Positions 55,575 to 64,000 of a stretch of 64,000 nucleotides of DNA are shown here, in pieces. Source of the stretch: Dyadobacter sp. CECT 9275. Lineage in GTDB: Bacteria; Bacteroidota; Bacteroidia; Cytophagales; Spirosomataceae. The position numbers and the translations under genes were made by a program. Where the stretch lies: contig NZ_CAJRAF010000002.1 of the NCBI RefSeq assembly GCF_907164905.1, positions 2,232,001 to 2,296,000 on the forward strand, in the 5' to 3' direction. The notes below the pieces were generated by a model. It had not been told where the DNA came from. It made no database searches and saw only the letters and a program-made list of their open reading frames with translations. Numbering within the stretch: position 1 is the stretch's first letter; every line of letters begins with the position of its first letter.

Positions 55575-57605
55575 TTAATTGGATGCCGGAACCAACATGA
55601 CGGCATCAGCAAATACAAGGCCGTTGGCACCTTTATTTGACAGTTCTACATAAGCTTTTTGTCCTTTTGGAATATCATAAGTACCAATAAAAACCCATTC
55701 ACCGGAGGTCTGACCCACCACCTCAACATCGGAGGTTTTAATGGTGACAGGTTTTTCCTTACCACCATCGGAAACCACAAGCGGGATTTGCGCCGATAGT
55801 CCGGGTAGTTTTGAAAAATAAATATAGGCCGAATACTTCCCGGCTTTGTCAACAACCGGCGAAAACCGTACTGTTTGTAATGCACTTTTCGTAGTATCGG
55901 AAGCCAGCATGGAAGGCCCGTAACCGCCACGTCTTTTGGTCCAGTTACCGGTAACCATTACATTTTGAGAGTCCTCGTTGTCTACCAGAATCTGCTGTAC
56001 CGATCCGTCGGCAAGCGGATTTGTTTTTAACTTCTCCTTCAGTTTGAGCACATCCACCTGCTGTACTTTCACTCTGGCGTCAATTGCTATCGCGGCTGCT
56101 GTGGCGGCAGACTGGGCCAGTACCATAAAAACCGGTTCCATGCGGATGGATCCATAGGCAATATGCGTAGCTGAAAGACAAACCGGCACGAGCAGATTGC
56201 CACATTCTTTTCCCTGAGGTATGATGGACCGGTAAGAAATCGGATAAGGACTGAAACCGCCTACCTCCACATTGCCTTCATTTTTAACCATACCGTTGAC
56301 AACAAGCCTTTGCACATTGTGCGAATCCATGGTATAAGCAGCCATCCCTACCCCATCGTTGACCGGCTCCTTTCCAACACAGTTTGCCTGGGTCATGACG
56401 TAGCTGCCGATCATCCTCCTGGCTTCACGAATGTATAATTGCGGAGACCAGTTGCCGGTATCGGTATATTCATCTTTGGGATATCCCCACTTTAACATTT
56501 CGTTTCGCAACTCCTCGGGTACCCGGGGGTCGTGGCCTACAAAATATAAAAGTCCTTTGGTATATACTTCATGGTCCTTAATGATGCGGGCGCGGGTGGC
56601 ATAATCTCCATCGGGATATTCGTAATTCATCCCGATCATATCGGTAGAAAATCCGTTCCGGTTGTTGATATCCGTTTTATTGTTGGGCATTCGGCTCCAT
56701 ATAAAATAGTCGGACAGCGTTTTTCTTTCGGGCTGCTTGTTCATCAGCCTCACCAGCAGTTCATACCTGGCAGGGTCATAGCCTTCCGGACGGGAAATGG
56801 GTATCTGGTTTCTTGGGTCCGAAGTCAGGCAAATCCTGTAATTGTAGGCCTGCGCCTTTCCGTCGCCGGTACCGTTCGGCAATAGTTTTTCAGCGGAAAT
56901 TCCCCACAAAAGTCCGCTTTCGGGCTTGCCGGGAATTTTATAAGGGTCGATACCATCCGGAAACTGATGCCCTTTCATCAGTTGAACGCCATTGATGGTT
57001 TCGTTATAATCAGCATTGGCTTCCCTCCCTACGGCGTAGGATACCTTGGCGCGGGCCATAAGATCACCCTCGTAGGTACAGTCAATAAACATGGCCGCTT
57101 CCACCGTCAAATTGGTAGCAGCGTCGGGCGACTGGCTGTTTTCAAGGACGATCGATTTAATATCCGTACCGTTTTTGACTGCCGACACAATTCTGCGGTT
57201 GTAAGTTACCTTGATCCCCGCCTCATCCAGATATTGCTGAAGATACTTTTTTGCGACATGCGGTTCGAAAATCCACTGCTCAAATTTGCCGTAATGTTTT
57301 CCGATACGTCGATAAAAGTCCAGTGCCACTCCTGAAATAGCATATTTGTTCCCAATATCGGTTTGTCCCAATCCTCCCGACGTCATTCCCCCCAGGTGTA
57401 TCCCGGGTTCGATGAGCATGACGGTTTTGCCCATTTTTTTGGCTGTATATGCCGCAATTACACCGGCTGCTGTTCCTCCGTAAACACAGATATCCACCTT
57501 GCTTTTTTGGTCTGCTTTAACAGACGGCCTGTTTGCAGGAAGCACACAAAGCATTACCAATGCCAACGGGTAGATCCATATTTTTCCAATCCTATTTCCT
57601 GTCAT
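55575..57605 (-). CDS. exported FAD-dependent oxidoreductase with golvesin-like C-domain (third of four)
   Basis: A 676-residue periplasmic flavoprotein. The first 535 residues are the same family as its neighbours: VDICVYGGTAAGVIAAYTAK, MFIDCTYEGDLMARAKVSYA, REARRMIGSYVM and SIRMEPVFMVLAQSAATAA. The last part (about 538-676) is an extra beta-rich domain starting QILVDNEDSQNVMVTGNW, with GGYGPS and a closing NGLVFADAVML. This matches the golvesin/xanthan-lyase C-terminal-type domain, thought to bind carbohydrate or surface polymers. It has a signal peptide (IYPLALVMLCVLPA). It is closely similar to the other long paralogue at 59302-61350 along its full length, more than to the short ones. Confidence 0.87.
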   Translation of the reverse strand: MTGNRIGKIWIYPLALVMLCVLPANRPSVKADQKSKVDICVYGGTAAGVIAAYTAKKMGKTVMLIEPGIHLGGMTSGGLGQTDIGNKYAISGVALDFYRRIGKHYGKFEQWIFEPHVAKKYLQQYLDEAGIKVTYNRRIVSAVKNGTDIKSIVLENSQSPDAATNLTVEAAMFIDCTYEGDLMARAKVSYAVGREANADYNETINGVQLMKGHQFPDGIDPYKIPGKPESGLLWGISAEKLLPNGTGDGKAQAYNYRICLTSDPRNQIPISRPEGYDPARYELLVRLMNKQPERKTLSDYFIWSRMPNNKTDINNRNGFSTDMIGMNYEYPDGDYATRARIIKDHEVYTKGLLYFVGHDPRVPEELRNEMLKWGYPKDEYTDTGNWSPQLYIREARRMIGSYVMTQANCVGKEPVNDGVGMAAYTMDSHNVQRLVVNGMVKNEGNVEVGGFSPYPISYRSIIPQGKECGNLLVPVCLSATHIAYGSIRMEPVFMVLAQSAATAAAIAIDARVKVQQVDVLKLKEKLKTNPLADGSVQQILVDNEDSQNVMVTGNWTKRRGGYGPSMLASDTTKSALQTVRFSPVVDKAGKYSAYIYFSKLPGLSAQIPLVVSDGGKEKPVTIKTSDVEVVGQTSGEWVFIGTYDIPKGQKAYVELSNKGANGLVFADAVMLVPASN

Positions 57606-57650
57606 GTTGTCCTGTTTTAAATAATAAAAGATTTTAACTGCCGGAAGTAC

Positions 57651-59288
57651 TCATTTTACCAATGACAGAATTTGTTTCTGCGCCTTAAGTTTTTCCTGTA
57701 GCTTATTGACGTCAACGTCCTGAACAGCGGCCTTTTCCTGATTGGCATGTACAGCAGCCAGTCCCGCCGCCTGTCCCATCATCATGTAGACGGGTTCCAT
57801 CCGGATCGACCCGTAAGCTACATGTGAAGCCGACATGCATACAGGAACCAATAGATTGAGACAATCCTGCCTTTTAGGTATAATACTGCGGTAAGGAATT
57901 TTATACGCCCTGGCCAGGACGTCCCACGCCCCTTCTACCAGAGCGGAACCATCCGGCTGGATAATCCGCTGAACAATGTGTGAATCCATAATGAAGGAAC
58001 CCATCGCGATCACATCCTTTTTCAGGATATTTTCCTGGCAATCCATCTGGTTCATCACATATTCTCCTACCATGCGCCGTGCTTCCCGCACATAGAGCTG
58101 ATAGGGCCAGTTATGGTTATCCACGAATTCATCCTTGCACAGGCCCCATGCCCGGGTTTCTGCACCGAGCTTTGCGGGAATCCTTTCATCATGTGCCAGA
58201 AACCAGAAAAATCCTTTCACATAATCCTCGTGGTCCTGCCAGATCCTGTCTCTGGTGTCATAATCCCCGTCGGGATAATCCGTATTTCCGCCGACATAAT
58301 CAGTGGAAAAAAAACCTTGCGCGTTGAGATCATATTTATCATTGGCGATCTGGCTGAGGTTCACCAGCCTCACGAACGGAATACCCGGATAAGCCTGTAC
58401 CAGACGGAGTAGTAATTCGTACTTCCGGGGGTCATATTGCGCAGGCTTCGGCCACGGCAGCAGATTGTCCTTGTTGTTCGTTACCGCCAGGCGGAATGTA
58501 TACGACTGGGTAAGGTTGTCGCCCGAACCGGGGATGGCGGCGGACCTGGTAACACCGTCCACCAGCGTACCGTCCTTATGCAAACCCGAAATTTTTGTCG
58601 GGGTACCATGGACAAACCCCGGCCCTTCTCCTCCCACTCCGGGATACCCTTCCAGCATTACATCGTTGGTAAGATTCCTGATCACATCCGGATAAAACCC
58701 GGCATACTCTTCCTGATAGGTACCCTTACTTTCCCTCCCGACGACATACGAAACTTTGGCAGCAGCCATCAAGTCTCCTTCATAAGTTGCATCAATAAAC
58801 ATTTTGCCCTGATAACGCTTACCTGAAAGGGTGGTGAAGCCCGTTATCCGGCCATCCTTTTTGTTTACTGATCTGATTTTTTCCTGTCGGATCACGTCAA
58901 TCTTCACTTCTGCCAGCATTTCTTCAAAAATCTTTGAATTGATATGGGGTTCGGCTATCCACATATATTTCCCATTATAATGCTGGCTGGCCCTTGTGAA
59001 AAATTCCCGGGTAATACCGCCTATGGTCGCCTGATTCCCGATGTCTGTTTTTGACAACCCACCGGTTACCACCCCGCCGATAAACTTCCCGGGTTCAATG
59101 ATGATCACTTTTGCACCTTCCCGCGCAGCCGTAATACCTGCAATAATCCCTGAGGCGGTGGCTCCATATACCACCAGGTCATACTCCGGCTGATTAACAT
59201 TCCCCTGGATATTCCGATGATCAGCCTGCAGGCTTGAGACTTGCAGGAGCAAAATGAATACCAGATATAAAAATCGGCTACATTTCAT
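57651..59288 (-). CDS. exported FAD-dependent oxidoreductase, short type (second of four)
   Basis: A 545-residue periplasmic flavoprotein with signal peptide MKCSRFLYLVFILLLQVSSL. FAD site LVVYGATASGIIAGITAARE, in which Ala replaces the first Gly of the GGT motif found in the other three. Family blocks: MWIAEPHINSKIFEE, MFIDATYEGDLMAAAKVSYV, LYVREARRMVGEYVMNQMDC and SASHVAYGSIRMEPVYMMMG. It contains an insertion rich in Gly and Pro (GYPGVGGEGPGFVHGTPTKI) around residue 220 that the others lack, so it may have a different substrate site. It follows the first long paralogue by 13 bases. Confidence 0.87.
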   Translation of the reverse strand: MKCSRFLYLVFILLLQVSSLQADHRNIQGNVNQPEYDLVVYGATASGIIAGITAAREGAKVIIIEPGKFIGGVVTGGLSKTDIGNQATIGGITREFFTRASQHYNGKYMWIAEPHINSKIFEEMLAEVKIDVIRQEKIRSVNKKDGRITGFTTLSGKRYQGKMFIDATYEGDLMAAAKVSYVVGRESKGTYQEEYAGFYPDVIRNLTNDVMLEGYPGVGGEGPGFVHGTPTKISGLHKDGTLVDGVTRSAAIPGSGDNLTQSYTFRLAVTNNKDNLLPWPKPAQYDPRKYELLLRLVQAYPGIPFVRLVNLSQIANDKYDLNAQGFFSTDYVGGNTDYPDGDYDTRDRIWQDHEDYVKGFFWFLAHDERIPAKLGAETRAWGLCKDEFVDNHNWPYQLYVREARRMVGEYVMNQMDCQENILKKDVIAMGSFIMDSHIVQRIIQPDGSALVEGAWDVLARAYKIPYRSIIPKRQDCLNLLVPVCMSASHVAYGSIRMEPVYMMMGQAAGLAAVHANQEKAAVQDVDVNKLQEKLKAQKQILSLVK

Positions 59289-59301
59289 GATTGAGACGTA
59301 T

Positions 59302-61350
59302 TTAGTTCACCGGTTTCCAAATGATCGCATCGGCTGAAATAGAACCGTCTGCACCCTTACCGGATATCTCCACAAAAGATGTTTTACCGGATTCCAGGCG
59401 GTATCTGCCCAATGAAGCCCATTCTCCTGAGGGCAGGCCAATTTTCTTAATATCCGCGGCAGACATAGTCTTTTCAATTTTTTCCGTACCCGTATGAATC
59501 AGAAAGGATGTTTTTGTTGAGCCTTTTTCCGAATGGGGGAAATAGACATAAAGTTCATACTGCCCGGCCTGTGGCAGGTCCGGCGTATAGCGAACCTTTT
59601 CTTTTTCTGTCGGAAGGGATGATACCAGTACGTTGCGCCCATAACCTCCGCCGTTTTTATTCCACGAGCCGCTGACGCTCACCCTGTTTGCATCATCATT
59701 ATCTACCAGAATCTCGGGCGCCTTGCCGTTGACCAGAGGATCACTGCGTAATATTTTCTGCAGTTTGCTCACATCCACCTGCTGCACATCCTTCCCTGAA
59801 TTGATCGCTTCGGAGGCCGCCGTGGCGGCAGACTGCCCGAGTACCATAAACACGGGCTCCATCCTGATAGAACCAAAGGCAATATGTGAGGCGGACAAAC
59901 AGACCGGTACGAGCAGATTTTTACATTCCTGTGACCGGGGAACAATGGAACGGTAAGAAATCGGAAACGGATGTTTCACTCCCTTCTCAACATCACCCTC
60001 ATTTTTAACCATGCCGTTGACCACCAGCCGCTGGCAGTTGTGCGAATCCATCTGATAAGCAGCCATCCCGATTTCGTCGTTGACAACTTCTACCCCATCA
60101 CAATGCTTTTGGGTCATCACTACTTCACTTACCATACGCCTCGCTTCACGGACATACAGCTGATTGGAGAATCCGCCCAGATCTTTGAATTCGTCTTTGG
60201 GGAAACCCCATGTTTTCATTTCGGCACGGATGTGTGCCGGTACTGCCTCGTCGTGGCTCAGAAAATATAAAAGTCCTTTTGTGTAATTTTCATGTTCCTT
60301 CCATATCCTTTTCCTAGTTTCATAATTCCCTTCAGGATAATCATAGTTAGCGCCGATCATATCTGTAGAAAAGCCCCCGAAATTATTAAAGTCAGTTTTA
60401 CCGTTGGGCATATTTTTGATCAGGAACCCTCCTTTATGGTCAACCGATTTTGTGCCGTCCGGCAGAGTATTCACTTTGGCACTGCTGTGAATGGTGGTCC
60501 AGTTTTCCTTTTTCAGAATCCGGCTCAGCAGTTCGTAACGTTCGCGGTCATAGTTGGCCGGTTTTGCAAATGGAATCAGGTTTTGCTTGTCCTGCGTGAG
60601 GCACAATCTGAAATTATAAGCCTGGATTTTCCGATCACCACTTCCAGTAGCCTGCATCTGGCCAGGAGCAACACCCCAAACCAGGCCGCTTTTGGCATTC
60701 CCCTCTATTTTGTAAGGGTCAATTCCGTCGGGTAACTGATGGAAATCCGAGAGCTGCACCCCGTTATAGGTTTCTCCATACTGGCTGTTACTTTCCCGGC
60801 CAATGGTATAGGAAACCCCTGCAAGGGCCATAAGGTCCCCTTCATAGGTACAGTCAATAAACATTTTAGCCCGAATGGCACGATTACTCGATTTGGAAGG
60901 TTTATCAGCATTTTCAACAATGATCTCCTTTATTCGGCCCTCATCCTTTTTTAAGCTGTTCAGCCTGTAATTTTTTACAATTGTCAGACCGGCTTCTTTA
61001 ATCAGGTCGGCGTATACCTGGTCAGCCACATGCGGTTCAAACGTCCATTGCTCAAACTTGCCATAATAGGCTCCGATCCGCCGGTAGAAGTCGTTTGCCA
61101 GCCCCGTCACGGCATATTTATTACCGATATCCGTTGCCCCGAGCCCACCGGTTGTAAGTCCGCCCAGGTAATTGCCGGGCTCAATAACAATAACAGACTT
61201 CCCCAATTTTTTGGCCGTATAGGCCGCAATAATACCCGACGAAGTTCCGCCGTAAATGCAAATATCTACTTCTGTATCTTTTTCTGCGAAAACAGACGGG
61301 CATGAAAAAGATAAAAAGATAAGGGTCAGGAATATTAATTTATGTTTCAT
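59302..61350 (-). CDS. exported FAD-dependent oxidoreductase with golvesin-like C-domain (first of four)
   Basis: A 682-residue periplasmic flavoprotein. I use the ATG at 61350, which begins a clean signal peptide (MKHKLIFLTLIFLSFSCPSV); the frame also opens at a TTG three codons earlier. FAD site VDICIYGGTSSGIIAAYTAK; family blocks MFIDCTYEGDLMALAGVSYT, YVREARRMVSEVVMTQKHCD and SIRMEPVFMVLGQSAATAAS. The C-terminal domain of about 137 residues (EILVDNDDANRVSVSGSW, GGGYGRN, DGSISADAIIW) is of the golvesin/xanthan-lyase type. It is the first enzyme gene after susD and the closest paralogue of the gene at 55575-57605. Confidence 0.87.
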   Translation of the reverse strand: MKHKLIFLTLIFLSFSCPSVFAEKDTEVDICIYGGTSSGIIAAYTAKKLGKSVIVIEPGNYLGGLTTGGLGATDIGNKYAVTGLANDFYRRIGAYYGKFEQWTFEPHVADQVYADLIKEAGLTIVKNYRLNSLKKDEGRIKEIIVENADKPSKSSNRAIRAKMFIDCTYEGDLMALAGVSYTIGRESNSQYGETYNGVQLSDFHQLPDGIDPYKIEGNAKSGLVWGVAPGQMQATGSGDRKIQAYNFRLCLTQDKQNLIPFAKPANYDRERYELLSRILKKENWTTIHSSAKVNTLPDGTKSVDHKGGFLIKNMPNGKTDFNNFGGFSTDMIGANYDYPEGNYETRKRIWKEHENYTKGLLYFLSHDEAVPAHIRAEMKTWGFPKDEFKDLGGFSNQLYVREARRMVSEVVMTQKHCDGVEVVNDEIGMAAYQMDSHNCQRLVVNGMVKNEGDVEKGVKHPFPISYRSIVPRSQECKNLLVPVCLSASHIAFGSIRMEPVFMVLGQSAATAASEAINSGKDVQQVDVSKLQKILRSDPLVNGKAPEILVDNDDANRVSVSGSWNKNGGGYGRNVLVSSLPTEKEKVRYTPDLPQAGQYELYVYFPHSEKGSTKTSFLIHTGTEKIEKTMSAADIKKIGLPSGEWASLGRYRLESGKTSFVEISGKGADGSISADAIIWKPVN

Positions 61351-61416
61351 TTTGGCCAAAGGGATGCAAGTACTGCACAGGCAGAATCATTCTGAATTTT
61401 ACCTGTGCAGTGTATT

Positions 61417-63090
61417 TTAATAATTAGGATTTTGGGTCAAGGTAGGATTTACCTCTCTTTCAAGGCGCGGGATTGGCCAGAAATTATCGCGGTCCTTATT
61501 ATAGGTACGAATTTCAATTACTCTCATCTGTGCTGCATTCGTCACATTTTCGTAGTGAGGGGTACCGTTCTCGTCTATTCTTGGCGCGTTTGACAAAAAG
61601 GCATTACGGATTCTCCCTCTCAGCGGACCTTTCATGGCATCTTCCCCAATGTTCCACCGGTGAACATCGAACAACCGCAGACCTTCTCCTGCAAATTCAT
61701 ATTTTCTTTCCTTTCTGATGATCGACCGCAGTTCAGCCTGGGTTTTTCCGGCTGTAATAGGAGGCATTTTAACAGTGGCCCTTCCCCTCACCGCATTAAT
61801 GGCCTCGTATACGGAAGCATCCAGTTGGTTAAGTTCTATTTTTGCCTCAGCATAATTGAGCAGTACTTCGGCATACCTGAACAGGATCACGTCCAGGTCG
61901 CTGTTGTTGATATCTGGAAAATCAGCAACATCGGCATACTTACGCCACAGGTAACCCGAGAAGGTAGCATAAGCATGTGTGGCCTCCACATTCTGCACCC
62001 TGCGGGCAGGTGTTGTGGTGTAATCCCATGTCATCAGACTGTCCGGATGGGTTTCGAACATGTAGTTTATGAAACGGGTCTGGGGCAACACCACCGTGTG
62101 CGACAGACGGGGGTCACGGTTGGCAAACGGCTTTTTCGGATCAAACAAAGGTGATTTATCAATAGAGAGCCCATCAGTACATTCGTAAGAATCGACCAAT
62201 GCCTGAACCGGTATTTTGTTGGAATGCCCCAATGCGATACGCGAATAAAAGAAACGGGGCAGCGAATGTACCGTGGTACCTTTTAAGTACTGGACGGTAA
62301 AAATAATCTCCTTTGAGTTCTGCCCGGCATACTGAAACAATTCCGGAAAGCTGGGATGCAGAGAATAGGTTCCCAGCTTCATCAGATCTTCCGCTGCTTT
62401 GGCAGCTATTTCCCACTTACCATTGTAAAGGGCCGTTCGAGATTTAAGTGCCAGCGCAGCGCCCTTGTTTACGCGTCCTTTGTTGGTAGTGTTGGTTTCT
62501 GCCAGCAAAGAGGGTACCACGGCATCCAGCTCGGCCAGGATGAAATCGGAAACCTCGGCCTTGGTATTCCGCGGAAGCTGTGCTTCGGCCAGGGTGAGAG
62601 GTTTTGTCAGCAAAGGAACACCGCCGTACATTTCGTTCAGAAAGAAATAATAGTAGGCTCTTAAAAACCTTACTTCCCCCATCAGCCGGTTATACTTGGC
62701 TTCCTGCATTTTTGCCGCCAGCGGTTCCGACTTGGAAAGGATATAATTGCATCGTCCAATCCCACGGTAAAACGCAGCCCAGTAACTGGATACCCAGGCA
62801 TTGTCTGCATTGGCAATGCCCAATCCCAGGTTCTGCAATGCACTGGTATTCCGGTCCCAGCCTATGTCCGAAGCCGCTTCAAGCATTGGAAAAAACGGCC
62901 CGGCTACATCTCCGCTGCCGCCATACCAGAGCGTATTGTAAGCGCCCGTTACGGCTAGTTCAAGTTCGGCCTCTGTTCTGAGAAAGGTTTCGTCAGAAGG
63001 ATTGTCCAGGGGAAATCTTTCCAGATAATCCTGACAGGAAAAGCCCGCCAGGCAGCAGGTTACAATAAGTATATGTTTTATGAATTTCAT
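61417..63090 (-). CDS. RagB/SusD family nutrient-binding lipoprotein
   Basis: A 557-residue surface lipoprotein with lipobox FSC (signal MKFIKHILIVTCCLAGFSC) followed by QDYLERFPLDNPSDETFLRT. SusD-family marks: LMGEVRFLRAYYYFFLNEMY followed by GGVPLLTKPLTLAEAQLPR, DVILFRYAEVLLNYAEAKIE, RKERKYEFAGEGLRLFDVHR and FWPIPRLE near the end. It is the partner of the SusC encoded 21 bases upstream. Together they should import the substrate of the four following oxidoreductases. Confidence 0.95.
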   Translation of the reverse strand: MKFIKHILIVTCCLAGFSCQDYLERFPLDNPSDETFLRTEAELELAVTGAYNTLWYGGSGDVAGPFFPMLEAASDIGWDRNTSALQNLGLGIANADNAWVSSYWAAFYRGIGRCNYILSKSEPLAAKMQEAKYNRLMGEVRFLRAYYYFFLNEMYGGVPLLTKPLTLAEAQLPRNTKAEVSDFILAELDAVVPSLLAETNTTNKGRVNKGAALALKSRTALYNGKWEIAAKAAEDLMKLGTYSLHPSFPELFQYAGQNSKEIIFTVQYLKGTTVHSLPRFFYSRIALGHSNKIPVQALVDSYECTDGLSIDKSPLFDPKKPFANRDPRLSHTVVLPQTRFINYMFETHPDSLMTWDYTTTPARRVQNVEATHAYATFSGYLWRKYADVADFPDINNSDLDVILFRYAEVLLNYAEAKIELNQLDASVYEAINAVRGRATVKMPPITAGKTQAELRSIIRKERKYEFAGEGLRLFDVHRWNIGEDAMKGPLRGRIRNAFLSNAPRIDENGTPHYENVTNAAQMRVIEIRTYNKDRDNFWPIPRLEREVNPTLTQNPNY

Positions 63091-63111
63091 CTTACTAATG
63101 GTTTAGTCAAT

Positions 63112-64000
63112 TTAAAATCTTACGTCCAGTCCAACGGTATACACCTTCATCTGCGGGTACCAGCCTACATTTCCAACGGGTGCTTCCACGTCAAAACCCG
63201 GCCAGAATTTATCAAATGTGAAAAGGTTCTGCCCTCCGGCGTAAATCCGCAGACGCTGAATTTTGTTTTTCAGCAGAGACTGGGGAAAATTGTAACCCAG
63301 CTGAATATTCTTGACCCGTAAATAGGATCCGTTTTTAAGCCAGAAGGATGAATTCTGAATATTGTTACTTTCATTAAAGGCCAGTCTGGGAAAAGCGGCG
63401 TCGGTATTGTCCGGCCTCCAGCTATCCTTTTGGCTCTCCTGCATGGTACTTCCTTCAAAGAAAGGCATGATACCGTGCCCCGTCAGGTAGTTATCCACTT
63501 TCCCCACCCCCTGAAGGAATATGGAAAGGTCAATCCCTTTGTAGCTCAGGTCAACATTGGTACTGTAGGTATACCGTGGAATAGGGCTGCCGATCACCTG
63601 CTGGTCCAGGTTGTTGATGATACCGTCTTCGTTCAGGTCTTTGTATTTGATATCTCCGGGAGCCACGTTACCAAACTGCTTGGCGTGGTTCTTCACTTCT
63701 TCGGCTGTCTGGAAAAAACCTTCTGCGACGTACCCGTAAAAAGAGCTTACAGCATACCCTTCATTATTAACCTGCCTGTCGGTCCTTAATACTCCGCGCA
63801 TATCAATTACCTTGTTTTTTACATCTGAGACATTCACGGTTACATTGTAGTTAAAAGCACCTACACGGTCGCGATAGCCCATCGACAAATCCCAGCCTTT
63901 GTTATCCACCACTCCGGCATTTTGGTAAGGAGCCGTAAGGCCGATCATCGTTGGGATGTCCAGCCGCAGCAGGATATCATTTGTCCTGCGCTGGTAATAT
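63112..64000 (-). CDS. SusC/RagA TonB-dependent transporter, C-terminal part
   Basis: Only the last 296 or so codons lie in the window; the frame stays open to base 64000. The visible part is the end of a SusC barrel: YYQRRTNDILLRLDIPTMIG, then NAGVVDNKGWDLSMGYRDRV, GDIKYKDLNEDGIINNLDQQ, VIGSPIPRYTYSTNVDLSYK and the end TVGLDVRF. The segment DLNEDGIIN is the calcium-type loop usual in SusC proteins. It is the first gene of the minus-strand SusC-SusD-oxidoreductase operon, so the promoter lies beyond the window. Confidence 0.95.
   Translation of the reverse strand, partial: YYQRRTNDILLRLDIPTMIGLTAPYQNAGVVDNKGWDLSMGYRDRVGAFNYNVTVNVSDVKNKVIDMRGVLRTDRQVNNEGYAVSSFYGYVAEGFFQTAEEVKNHAKQFGNVAPGDIKYKDLNEDGIINNLDQQVIGSPIPRYTYSTNVDLSYKGIDLSIFLQGVGKVDNYLTGHGIMPFFEGSTMQESQKDSWRPDNTDAAFPRLAFNESNNIQNSSFWLKNGSYLRVKNIQLGYNFPQSLLKNKIQRLRIYAGGQNLFTFDKFWPGFDVEAPVGNVGWYPQMKVYTVGLDVRF

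Overview
The window looks like a chromosomal segment of a Bacteroidota bacterium of the order Cytophagales, most like Dyadobacter, Spirosoma and relatives. This rests on protein families and signals seen here: SusC/SusD pairs, an ECF sigma/FecR pair, a TonB receptor next to a DUF4249 lipoprotein, a long run of MacB/FtsX-type permeases, PpiD with a SurA-like N-terminus, almost no Shine-Dalgarno sequences, and promoters of the Bacteroidota TTG...TAnnTTTG type. No species is claimed. I see no tRNA or rRNA gene, insertion sequence, CRISPR array or prophage.

Layout. 1-6.1 kb: the end of an SMP-30/gluconolactonase-type gene, an unknown polytopic membrane protein, and a TonB receptor/DUF4249 pair. 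6.4-11.5 kb: two small conserved proteins, threonine aldolase, a secreted esterase and an S9 peptidase. 11.5-24.4 kb: five consecutive FtsX/MacB-type permeases with no ATPase gene. Two promoters with the same architecture drive this array: a sigma-54-like -24/-12 element preceded at exactly the same distance by two dyad sites 21 bp apart. 24.5-31 kb: an MBL-fold hydrolase, a patatin, xylose isomerase, PpiD and small proteins. 31.1-32.6 kb: a Gfo/Idh/MocA oxidoreductase interrupted by one in-frame TAG. 32.6-41.5 kb: housekeeping genes (pdxJ, a YqeY-like gene, cvpA-like, an HGSNAT-like acyltransferase, rlmN, a phosphate transporter, nadA, nadB).

41.6-48.4 kb (minus strand): an ECF sigma factor, a FecR anti-sigma factor, a SusC with an N-terminal STN signalling domain, and a SusD. 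This is a self-regulated surface uptake unit with no degradative enzyme beside it. 48.7-53.8 kb (minus): a methyltransferase, a GMC dehydrogenase with its Tat-type small subunit, an MFS transporter and a lipocalin-like lipoprotein.

53.9-64 kb (minus): a SusC (cut by the window end), a SusD and four consecutive exported FAD-dependent oxidoreductases. They alternate long-short-long-short, and the long ones carry a golvesin/xanthan-lyase-type C-terminal domain. With the GMC dehydrogenase this gives the right third of the window a theme of periplasmic oxidation of an imported, probably carbohydrate, substrate, with no glycoside hydrolase visible.

The two most notable observations are the sigma-54-like/tandem-dyad control of the permease array and the four-oxidoreductase SusCD locus.
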